Both the position numbers and the translations under genes were made by a program. The notes beneath the pieces are model-generated. The model made no database searches and had not been told where the DNA came from. It saw only the letters and a program-made list of their open reading frames with translations. From Legionella sp. PC1000 (GTDB taxonomy: Bacteria > Pseudomonadota > Gammaproteobacteria > Legionellales > Legionellaceae), in the NCBI RefSeq assembly GCF_014109805.1, contig NZ_CP059400.1, positions 1,396,001 through 1,460,000 on the forward strand: DNA of 64,000 nt. Reading direction: 5' to 3'. Of the stretch, positions 56,801-64,000 are shown in pieces (position 1 is the stretch's first letter; every line of letters starts with the position of its first letter).

Positions 56801-56974
56801 ATGAGAAAGCTATTTCAATGGTTCGTTGAATTTCTTGATGCTATTGTTGGTGTTTCGGAAGATAAATCCAATAATTGCTATATAAGTGTTTATGAGGCTC
56901 GGGAAAAATATGAAGCCGGTTTGATTAGTATGCACGAGTACAATGAAACCCTTAAACGCAAGGATTTAATTTAA
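56801..56974 (+). CDS. Small hypothetical protein, 57 aa
   Basis: Begins MRKLFQWFVEFLDAIVGVSE, ends ETLKRKDLI. A GGGAAGG lies six bases upstream, so translation is plausible. The N-terminal helix is amphipathic and aromatic; the rest is charged and includes a SHOCT-like pattern (YEAGLISMHEYNETL, as in KxxxEAGxITxEEFExxK). No signal peptide. Function unknown. Confidence 0.6.
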   Translation: MRKLFQWFVEFLDAIVGVSEDKSNNCYISVYEAREKYEAGLISMHEYNETLKRKDLI

Positions 56975-57006
56975 GAAACGCTTGTCCGCGGGACGTAGGG
57001 ATAAAC

Positions 57007-57029
57007 TGACGATACCTCAGGACACCTTG
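57007..57029. repeat. Solo end of the 242-bp element
   Basis: Contains AAACTGACGATACCTCAGG, one terminal repeat of the element at 57136-57377, without the partner end. Probably a remnant of a second insertion. Confidence 0.55.
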
Positions 57030-57135
57030 GAGTTTCTGAATTAGCTCAAAAATTAACTTCTTAATAGCAAAGCTAGGTTGGATCTTTAGATCCAACACTA
57101 ATCTAAGTTGCACCATAGAGTGTTGAGTCAAAATG

Positions 57136-57377
57136 CCCTGAGGTATCGTCAGTTTTTTTGATGAGAAACCTCCACTAAATTTTTCACCTACGTACCGCGT
57201 TTCATTTTTTCGCCTCCGTACCGCGCTCTATGCGCGGTATCCAGGGGATCTTGCTATAAAAATGCTCAGCGGCATCTTGAAATATCGTTCTGGATACCGC
57301 GCATAGAGCGCGGTACGTAGAGAAATTTAAGCGATACATAGAGAAATTTAAAATGAGAAACTGACGTTACCTCAGGG
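57136..57377. repeat. 242-bp inverted-repeat element, copy 2
   Basis: Terminal 20-bp inverted repeats differ at one base (CCCTGAGGTATCGTCAGTTT against CCCTGAGGTAACGTCAGTTT). The interior holds a large palindrome around GCGCGGTATCCAG...CTGGATACCGCGC. It is noncoding and related to 23815-24010 in inverted orientation. The flanks 56975-57135 and 57378-57516 hold nothing else recognisable. Confidence 0.8.
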
Positions 57378-57516
57378 CAAAATGACCCAAACTACTTGTT
57401 GTTGTTTCCTGGGTGAGGAGGTTCAATAGCGGCAATATGAATTACTCGTTTCATTATCAAATGCTGTAGAGCTGTAGGATTCAACTGTATTCCCTTCGAT
57501 TATCCCATAAAAGAAA

Positions 57517-58437
57517 TTATTGAAGAATGCAGCAGCTCCCGTCTTCCTTGGGTTTATTCTCTTCATCTTTCCTCATGCCCTTGACAACACTTTTCATCTT
57601 TTGCTGTATTTCCTGCTGCTGAGGTTCTGGGGACTTTGGACTAGGTTCTAGTTGCAATTCTTCCTGCTGCTGAGGTTCTGAGGGCTTTAGACTCGGTGTT
57701 GCTTTGGGGGTGAGTTCCAGCTCCTCCTGTTTTTTCAGTTCTTTCTCCCCTCGAGGCTCTTCTCTAGTAGGAAGAGGTCTTGTTTTGGGATCGAACTCCA
57801 CTAAAGTATATGGTTTGATACTATCTTCCTCCTTGTTCAAGCACTCTTCTTGATTTTTAGCCATATCATTGTAAGGTTTGCTTTGGCCTACAAGTATAAT
57901 AGGTTTTCCGTCTTTTGACCTATAAATAGCTGCAGCACCATATTTATAGGAAGGATCCGCAGGATTTACATCTTTTTCCTGTTGCACTAAAATTTTGGGT
58001 CCTTCCCCCTTAAAATGTGCGCGTAAGTTATGAGCGAAAGTTAAAGCTTTTCCAGTATTTAATGCCACTCCTTTTTCGAAAATTTGTATTTCTTCGATCT
58101 CTGAGGCGGGTATCGTTTCTAGCAACCCATTTCCTCCTGGGACACTTCCAATTTGGATGTTGCTTATAAATGGGGTATTACCATGATAAAGCCCAACATC
58201 GCCATTTTTAAATATAAATACAGCTGGAAAACATGAATCTAATGAATGAGTGAATAAAATCCTCTTATCGTTTGCCTTTAATATTCCTATAGTTCCACGT
58301 TCTGCCTCTATTCCTCCTCCTTGAGCTGCTTCACTCATCGCCAAAGCAGAAGTATGATAAGTGCCAGGCGATAATTCATGTGTTGATTTGATTTGGGGAC
58401 TGCTATCAACCCCGGTTCCAATTGATAATGTGGGCAT
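57517..58437 (-). CDS. Candidate effector ending in a CaaX-like box
   Basis: 306 aa, start at 58437 (GGAG about seven bases upstream; MPTLSIGTGVDSSP). The N-terminal ~190 residues resemble no family I know, with glycine-rich segments (SEAAQGGGIEAERGTIGIL, GDVGLYHGN). A low-complexity Pro/Gln/Glu region with an imperfect repeat (SEPQQQEELQLEPSP, SPEPQQQEIQQ) leads to the C-terminus GSCCILQ. CILQ matches a CaaX prenylation box, and the preceding Cys could be palmitoylated. Several Legionella effectors are prenylated by the host this way, so membrane anchoring after translocation is plausible. Not tested. Confidence 0.7.
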   Translation of the reverse strand: MPTLSIGTGVDSSPQIKSTHELSPGTYHTSALAMSEAAQGGGIEAERGTIGILKANDKRILFTHSLDSCFPAVFIFKNGDVGLYHGNTPFISNIQIGSVPGGNGLLETIPASEIEEIQIFEKGVALNTGKALTFAHNLRAHFKGEGPKILVQQEKDVNPADPSYKYGAAAIYRSKDGKPIILVGQSKPYNDMAKNQEECLNKEEDSIKPYTLVEFDPKTRPLPTREEPRGEKELKKQEELELTPKATPSLKPSEPQQQEELQLEPSPKSPEPQQQEIQQKMKSVVKGMRKDEENKPKEDGSCCILQ

Positions 58438-58521
58438 TGTATACTCCAAAAAAGCAAACAATCTATCGATAATAATAGATTATATAGTACTCTTTTGCTT
58501 TGATATGATCGAATTATATTG

Positions 58522-58842
58522 CTATGGTTCACTGTTCCAAGAATATTTTTTTAAATCAACACGACCATTGATAATAACAATGCCTTCTTTTTCTAACAGT
58601 TCTTTCTGCAGTAAATAGTTGGGGTCCCCCCTAGGAAATGAGAGTACTCCTCGGGATTTCAGGACGCGATGCCAGGGAAGATTATGACTCATTGTACAGG
58701 AATGAAGAAGCCATCCAACTCCACGTGCCCCTCGCGAGTGTCCTGCCAGTCTGGCAATATCCCCATAAGTTACAACTTTACCTCGAGGTATTGATTTAAT
58801 TAACTTAAGTACTTCTTTTGAAAACTCAGTTTGTATGTTCAT
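58522..58842 (-). CDS. Alkyltransferase-like DNA repair protein (Atl)
   Basis: 106 aa, the DNA-binding domain of O6-alkylguanine transferases: IPRGKVVTYGDIARLAG (HTH), RGARGVGWLLHSC. The active-site PCHRV is PWHRV, so the methyl-accepting Cys is Trp and it cannot transfer alkyl groups. Such Atl proteins flag O6-alkylguanine for nucleotide excision repair. The start at 58842 gives the normal family length; a GGAAG sits very close to it. Confidence 0.88.
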   Translation of the reverse strand: MNIQTEFSKEVLKLIKSIPRGKVVTYGDIARLAGHSRGARGVGWLLHSCTMSHNLPWHRVLKSRGVLSFPRGDPNYLLQKELLEKEGIVIINGRVDLKKYSWNSEP

Positions 58843-59138
58843 TCTTCCAAAAGTTAGTGCATCTATTTTTCTTTTACAGGGAGTGTACCTTATTTGTTGA
58901 AAGACGAAAGCTATTTTCAATTTAAGAAAGTGGTGGTGGGGTCTATTGGAAAGCAGATGCAGCAACCGCATTGAACTAAAAATTCAAAACTGCTGCTTTG
59001 TTTTTTTTATTTGATCATAAAATAGAAAATTGGTTTATAATTGCGCATCTGCCGTCTAAAGCGCGCAAACCTTGTTAATTTTTTGTTAATTTTTCTAATT
59101 TAGAATGTCGCAACAACTGAGCGTGCTGAACTACTGTT

Positions 59139-61148
59139 ATGAAAATTTATAGTAAAATTGATTACTTAGGATTTCAGGAGGTTTATACTCATGGAGATGT
59201 GCTCCCAAAGGATATAGAAAAACCAGAGAAAGAACCATTTATCATCCTAACATTACCCGCAGACACCTCGAATATTTCTTATCTAATCCAGAATTTTCCC
59301 CTGTTTAAAAAATTGGGATACTGTGAAGTCCGAGATCAGACACAAATTTTAACAATTACCAGCAAAAGAAAAGTTGGGATTGTTATCAATGCACTTCTTT
59401 CAAGTCCTGACTACAATCACAGTCAAAATGGTGCTTTACTCGAGCGTTTAGGGTTGTTACAACAAGAATTGGCTAAAACAACCAAAATTTACAATCCACC
59501 TCATAAAAGTAAAGAGCGCGCCCAATATCATTCTGCTCCTATTGAAATTATAAGAGAAACGGATGCACCAAAACCGTCCCATAGCGCTGAGAAAGTAAAA
59601 AAAGTGGATAAACTCCCTATAGAAATTCTAAAAACGGAAGAGTCTGGAAGAAGAATTACTGAAATTGAAGCCTTCAATGGCATGTGTTATCGCCTTTTAT
59701 TAAATGACCGTACACCTAGAGTTAGAAGTGTCCATGACAATCAAGGTAATCGAGTGGGGGTTATTTCTAGGGAAATCGATAATTTTCAATCCTTACATGA
59801 TTACTATTTAAAGCAAAAGAAGCTAATGGGTAACTTGCGTTCTCCCCGGCAGATAGACCTGGTTAAATCAGGTATTGGTAGAATATTAGGTGCTGCCTAT
59901 ACTGAGGAAGAGAACGATCTGCATGGGGGTAATATTGGCTATGATCCAATCAATCTAATATCCTACAAAATTGATCATGATCAAGCAACCTGGCCAATCA
60001 CCTCAAAATACAAAAACATAAATCCTAATAAACCGCTTTACAAGGGTAACGAACGAGCCTATGGCATAAAACCTAGGGATGCTTTTCCTATAACTCAAAG
60101 AGATATTACAAACTTCCCGCATTTACGCGATGCAAAACCGCGTAATTTTCCTGATGAAACTGACAGCGGCATTTTAGACCTGGGAGGGATTGAAGATAAT
60201 CCTGATTTTATCAAAGATGTTTTTTCGGTTTTTCTTAAAAGAGCCTTATTCAATGAGAAAATTTATCGAGCCATTGCAAATGAAACGATTGGAAATCCCA
60301 AATTGCGAGAAGAATTGGTAGCTCACAAAACACGACGTAGTGAACTACTAAAAGCAGAACTTATAAAGAATAAAAAATTTTTAAAATTTCTTATCGAAAA
60401 TCCTGATTTAAAAAAACAAATCATTGATGAGTTTCGAGAATATAATGCTAACTATAGGGAAAATAGTCCTTTGCGTCTTGATCTTGAAGATTTAGGAAAT
60501 AAATTTGATATTCTTGTTGAGCAAACATCAGAGCAAATAAATGTGCCAGAAAGTGTAGAACTATTTAAAAGATATTATATCCCGGATCAAGATGTAAATG
60601 CATATGAGTATAAAACAGCTCTTAGAGATTCATCGCTACGAAAAGAAGAAACAAAAAGTCATCTCAAATCGGGGCTTCATGTTAATGAGGCTGAAGCTGA
60701 ATTTATTTTTAATAAACTCAAGAGAATATGGTTAAGTGATCCTATAAATTCTCCAGAGAATATTATTGAAAGGAATGCAGAAAAAACTCTTGCGAATATT
60801 TTAGCAGATATCATTAGACTCGATGGTAAAATTGGAATTTTCGGTGGTGAAACACGTAGACTAGATAATGACCATGAAATTACCATATCCAGGGGTGCTG
60901 CAGCCATTTTTGATCTGTATCAAAAACATCAAAATGGTGAACTTCCTACAGCGGTTGAAACCTTAGAGGTGATTATTGGACAAGCAGCCATTGCAAATGC
61001 TTATCAAGGCCATACCTGGTTTAATCGCCGTCAGCCTGAAACATCGGATTTTTATAATAAGATTGTTGCTATTCAGCATAGAAGGCTTACTGAAGATGTA
61101 AGTCATAAAATAAAAACAGAAGACCAACTCTACGGGGTCTGTTTCTAA
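59139..61148 (+). CDS. Candidate effector with protein-kinase-like catalytic loop
   Basis: 669 aa, soluble, no signal peptide. A kinase-like core is seen at ~175-290: GNRVGVISREID may correspond to the VAIK-type strand, ENDLHGGNIGYD (258-269) fits a catalytic loop with Asp/His-xx-Asn, and YKIDHDQ (276-282) fits the DFG-like magnesium-binding Asp. The N-terminal ~150 residues and the helical C-terminal half (~340-669) are unrecognised. Remote kinase folds of this type are common in Legionella effectors. Substrate (protein, lipid or other) is unknown. Confidence 0.65.
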   Translation: MKIYSKIDYLGFQEVYTHGDVLPKDIEKPEKEPFIILTLPADTSNISYLIQNFPLFKKLGYCEVRDQTQILTITSKRKVGIVINALLSSPDYNHSQNGALLERLGLLQQELAKTTKIYNPPHKSKERAQYHSAPIEIIRETDAPKPSHSAEKVKKVDKLPIEILKTEESGRRITEIEAFNGMCYRLLLNDRTPRVRSVHDNQGNRVGVISREIDNFQSLHDYYLKQKKLMGNLRSPRQIDLVKSGIGRILGAAYTEEENDLHGGNIGYDPINLISYKIDHDQATWPITSKYKNINPNKPLYKGNERAYGIKPRDAFPITQRDITNFPHLRDAKPRNFPDETDSGILDLGGIEDNPDFIKDVFSVFLKRALFNEKIYRAIANETIGNPKLREELVAHKTRRSELLKAELIKNKKFLKFLIENPDLKKQIIDEFREYNANYRENSPLRLDLEDLGNKFDILVEQTSEQINVPESVELFKRYYIPDQDVNAYEYKTALRDSSLRKEETKSHLKSGLHVNEAEAEFIFNKLKRIWLSDPINSPENIIERNAEKTLANILADIIRLDGKIGIFGGETRRLDNDHEITISRGAAAIFDLYQKHQNGELPTAVETLEVIIGQAAIANAYQGHTWFNRRQPETSDFYNKIVAIQHRRLTEDVSHKIKTEDQLYGVCF

Positions 61149-61215
61149 AGCATTCATGGATCTTACTTTTACCTTTTGCTAAGATGAGGCGAATTTTCAA
61201 TAAAGTTTGGATACT

Positions 61216-61806
61216 ATGTTGGAAGACGCTATCCCTGAAGAAATTCAAGATATGATATATTCTTTCTTCAAGGAAAGAGAGCTTTTCATCACAAGTCAGG
61301 TATCTAAACGTTCTTTAACAATTTCAAGGCGCCGGCTTTTGGAAGAGTCTTATTCTTTGATTCAAAACTTAATAAAATTATCTTTGGAAAGCACTTCTTT
61401 ATCGAGCTTATTAATCAATCTGCATGGCGCCTATAATGAATCATGCAAATTTGAAAAAATGTTCATCGCATTCAAAATTAAATTTAAAGAATTATCAGAT
61501 GATAATTTATTCAATATAAGGAAAGGTATTATTGACATTTCTCTCCGTTATATCAAAAAAAAAATGCAAAACCAGTCTGTTGAATATGATAAAGAAACTC
61601 AAAAGCTTATGACCCAATACGATGCCTCAATAAATAAGGCGAGTATGAGTAATGAATCACGTTCCACCATGTATGAAATCGTTTACGCTAAAATGGAAGA
61701 GCAAACAAACCGATATAACGATTTTTTACAAAGGGAGTTGGCACTCTGGCAGACTCGCCTTGAAGAAATCAATTCGAAGCATAAAGTAATTTTGTGTGTT
61801 TTATGA
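61216..61806 (+). CDS. Candidate effector with N-terminal F-box-like motif
   Basis: 196 aa from ATG 61216 (an upstream TTG at 61207 is possible). The first ~40 residues read IPEEIQDMIYSFFKERELF then ITSQVSKRSLTIS, which fits the F-box pattern (LPxEixxxIxsfLxxxxL...VsrrW). The rest is helical coiled coil (~50-190). F-box effectors recruit host SCF ubiquitin ligase via Skp1. The C-terminus LCVL places Cys at -3, so it is not a CaaX box. Sixty-seven bases after the kinase-like gene, same strand. Confidence 0.6.
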   Translation: MLEDAIPEEIQDMIYSFFKERELFITSQVSKRSLTISRRRLLEESYSLIQNLIKLSLESTSLSSLLINLHGAYNESCKFEKMFIAFKIKFKELSDDNLFNIRKGIIDISLRYIKKKMQNQSVEYDKETQKLMTQYDASINKASMSNESRSTMYEIVYAKMEEQTNRYNDFLQRELALWQTRLEEINSKHKVILCVL

Positions 61807-61829
61807 CGTATATCCTGCTTTTTGTAGCT

Positions 61830-62777
61830 CTAATCCAATGCAATAAAATCGGAGGGTTCTCTATCAATAAACTGTTTTATCAATTGCTCCCAAAAAGGTC
61901 GATATAAAGCATTAAATAAAGGATGTGAATCATCAATGGGAAAACAGGGACCATGATTCACTTCCAGTAACCAAAGCTTAGCATTCGCCTCAACCATAAA
62001 ATCAATACCAAAACAGGCAATCCGAGGCTGACTGTCTTGCCAAATGGTTGCAAATTGATTTTTCAAGGTCTTTATTACGAGCTGGCAGATAGAAATAATA
62101 TTTGATTTATAGGGTTGGAAGATTGCCATCTCATCACTTAATCGTTGAATGACATTGAATCGTTCATCACTGAGATGTTCATTAGTAAGATGCGCTTCCA
62201 GCTGGCTGAAATTATCTTCTTGATAAGGTTTTAGGGCAATATTTAAATAGCCGCTGGGAAAGAGTGCTGATCCTGCATGGGTAGATACAACTAATAATTG
62301 TCGAATGGAAAATTTATGACCGGATACGGGCCCTTGAATGAGTAACGGTTTAACGATATAACGCTGCAGAACTTGGGGGCCTCCCATACGCTGATGTGAG
62401 AGAAAATGTGCCTCAACATCATTTAAATCATGAAATATATGAATATGTTGACCGTTATTTAACATGGAGGGTTTTAATATCCAAGGGCTATTGGCAGATT
62501 GTGAACTATCAATTTTAGCTAATACAGAAGGCCAAATCTGATCATCAATATAAAGGGTCTCAGGCATCAAATATTCGAGTTGATTTGCTTGTAGAAAAGC
62601 TGCCAGCAGATGTTTGTACTCCAAGGTTTCGCTAACCATAGATGGAAACTGAAGCCAGGATTCATTGACGGACGCCAGCGCTGAAAATCTGCTTGGCTTC
62701 CATCCACCAGCTTTCAAAAACCGTGCTAGATTAGCATGCGTTGGTGACGTTTCTGTTACTAAATGAAATTTTCTCAT
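61830..62777 (-). CDS. Tubulin-tyrosine-ligase-family ATP-grasp protein
   Basis: 315 aa. TTL signatures: SPWILKPSMLNNGQHIHIF (nucleotide loop), VLQRYIVKPLLI, GHKFSIRQLLVVS (substrate Lys/Arg) and FGIDFMVEANAKLWLLEVNH (magnesium Asp/Glu and Asn). The family ligates amino acids (Tyr, Glu, Gly) onto protein tails. TTL domains are mainly eukaryotic, so this suggests modification of a host or bacterial protein. Convergent with the F-box gene. Confidence 0.82.
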   Translation of the reverse strand: MRKFHLVTETSPTHANLARFLKAGGWKPSRFSALASVNESWLQFPSMVSETLEYKHLLAAFLQANQLEYLMPETLYIDDQIWPSVLAKIDSSQSANSPWILKPSMLNNGQHIHIFHDLNDVEAHFLSHQRMGGPQVLQRYIVKPLLIQGPVSGHKFSIRQLLVVSTHAGSALFPSGYLNIALKPYQEDNFSQLEAHLTNEHLSDERFNVIQRLSDEMAIFQPYKSNIISICQLVIKTLKNQFATIWQDSQPRIACFGIDFMVEANAKLWLLEVNHGPCFPIDDSHPLFNALYRPFWEQLIKQFIDREPSDFIALD

Positions 62778-63068
62778 AATTTTTCGTCAATTCTGACATT
62801 TCATAACAAGTATAGTCTTGATTCAATGAAGTTTTGCTGCAAGGTTTAGGGAAACTGTATCGTTTAAGAAACAAGGATCATTTTTAAAAGAGTTATTTTA
62901 TTCCAATTTGTTATACGGCATATATATTCTATTTGAACCCTATCTGCGATTTTTTTAGTCTTTTCTGGTGCATTTCGCTCTAATATTGTGAAATAAAATA
63001 TTAAATTAGTTCTATATAGGAAAAGTTTATCATAAAGTTTCCAGCAGATTCTTTGAAGAAAAGAAAAA

Positions 63069-64000
63069 TCATAACTTCGAATTTAATACGTAAATTCGAT
63101 CCATAGCGCTTTCTTCGATAAAATGAGGCGTCATTCGAATTAGGTAATCCCTTATTGCTTGCAATATTTTTGATTGTATATGACACATTTTCCCTATCTC
63201 CCATGATTTAGTTACTATATATCGTACTTTTTTAATGCGAGTTGCATTATATGCAGATAAAGCATGTTCATTTAAACCATGTTTTTTTAGAGATAATGTT
63301 AAAGTCAGTGCATCTTCTATAGCTTGTGCGGCTCCTTGTCCTAAATTAGGTGTCATCGCATGAGCAGCATCTCCAAGTAAACAAATTCTATTATAATTCC
63401 ACTGTTTTATTCGTTTTAATTCAGATATATCGGTTTGAATAATTTGCTCAGGCTGCATGTTTTGGAACAATTCAACCTCGGAAGTCAAATACTTCTCAGC
63501 AAAAGTTAATAACATCTGATATCTCTCATCATTAGGTATAAAACACGATTGTTTTGCATCAAAAGTGAGATACCAATACATTTCTTTCTCACTAATCAAT
63601 GAATATCCCAATCGATGGCCAGGTGCCCAAATCTCATACGCCTCATGCCTCCCCTTAGTAATTCCAGATAAATTAATTACTCCTCTAAAACTACTTGTTC
63701 CTGAATACCTTATCGGAGTGTTTCCGAACACTAAATTTCTTATGGTTGAGTGGATTCCATCAGCACCAATAAGAATCTTTGCAGTAATCTTTTCTCCGTT
63801 TTCAAGAATGACGGACACATTGGAATCGTGGTGTTTTAGGTTTTTAATATGTGAATTAAATTGTATTGACTGAAAGCCTGTTTTCTCGACTAAGAAATTT
63901 AATAATCGAGCACGATGCAGGGCCAGTAGTGTAAATTTATATTTATCTAAATAATTATTTAAATTTGTTTCTCTGAGTTTACCCGAAAAAGCAGAAATTA
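63069..64000 (-). CDS. FAD-dependent monooxygenase, N-terminus outside window
   Basis: At least 310 residues are encoded; the frame is open to the right edge. LHRARLLNFL and ILIGADGIHSTIRNLVFG (DG motif) and ICLLGDAAHAMTPNLGQGAAQAIEDA (GD motif with FAD ribityl contact) identify the PHBH/salicylate-hydroxylase group. The dinucleotide-binding GxGxxG start lies beyond the window. It hydroxylates an aromatic or related substrate with NAD(P)H and oxygen. About 290 bases of noncoding DNA separate it from the TTL gene. Confidence 0.9.
   Translation of the reverse strand, partial: ISAFSGKLRETNLNNYLDKYKFTLLALHRARLLNFLVEKTGFQSIQFNSHIKNLKHHDSNVSVILENGEKITAKILIGADGIHSTIRNLVFGNTPIRYSGTSSFRGVINLSGITKGRHEAYEIWAPGHRLGYSLISEKEMYWYLTFDAKQSCFIPNDERYQMLLTFAEKYLTSEVELFQNMQPEQIIQTDISELKRIKQWNYNRICLLGDAAHAMTPNLGQGAAQAIEDALTLTLSLKKHGLNEHALSAYNATRIKKVRYIVTKSWEIGKMCHIQSKILQAIRDYLIRMTPHFIEESAMDRIYVLNSKL

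Noticed and set aside
61795..61806. C-terminal LCVL of the F-box-like protein as a CaaX box
   Set aside because: The cysteine is at position -3, not -4, so it does not fit the CaaX rule.

Overview
The window looks like a chromosomal segment of a Legionella species or close relative. It is AT-rich and gammaproteobacterial in gene content. It carries several proteins with eukaryotic-like features of the kind used as Dot/Icm (type IVB) effectors: a CaaX tail, an F-box, a kinase-like catalytic loop, RasGEF-like repeats, Sel1 repeats and a tubulin-tyrosine-ligase domain. No rRNA, intact tRNA or CRISPR array was found. The genus assignment is inferred from gene style, not from a search.

Region 1 (1-11.7 kb) is accessory DNA. 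The right end of an integrative element carries a tyrosine integrase and stops at a 44-bp piece of a tRNA-Thr(CGT) gene, a probable att site. Then come fragments of IS30, IS110 and IS982 transposases, a frameshifted second integrase, an alcohol dehydrogenase scrap and a conjugative TraD remnant. Intact-looking cargo among them is a dicarboxylate-symporter/solute-binding-protein fusion, an outer-membrane beta-barrel, an AbiE-type toxin-antitoxin pair with a frameshifted toxin, and a self-inhibited Fic protein.

Region 2 (11.8-16.5 kb) holds two effector-like genes. One is an EreA/TraB-like domain plus Sel1 repeats, bracketed by two copies of a ~101-bp inverted-repeat element. The other has three RasGEF-like repeats. 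Region 3 (16.7-23.8 kb) is a DNA damage module: umuD-umuC-dinB running into convergent ku-ligD (non-homologous end joining), with an orphan gene divergent from ku. Region 4 (23.8-31 kb) has a repeat element, a universal stress protein, a truncated acetyltransferase, an esterase, a Rieske protein, a CaCA exchanger, a chromate transporter and a nitroreductase.

Region 5 (31.1-48.8 kb) is one minus-strand run of 17 tightly packed genes. Its last five encode a group 3b-like NAD(P)-linked [NiFe]-hydrogenase and its maturation protease. Upstream are hypABFCDE, a nickel/cobalt permease and a P1B metal ATPase. At the head are a universal stress protein, a beta-CASP metallo-beta-lactamase protein, an AMP-phosphorylase-type enzyme and a PRPP-synthetase-like protein. 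The layout suggests that hydrogen metabolism, nickel handling and nucleotide/pentose recycling are expressed together, probably under low oxygen or energy stress.

Region 6 (49.6-56.6 kb) has a three-gene envelope operon (alkaline-phosphatase-fold membrane protein, methyltransferase, tiny YLDPGTGS membrane protein) and a P2-type calcium ATPase. Region 7 (56.8-64 kb) has a second repeat element and a cluster of candidate effectors: a protein ending in CILQ, a kinase-like protein, an F-box-like protein and a TTL-domain protein. An alkyltransferase-like protein and a truncated FAD monooxygenase at the window edge complete it.
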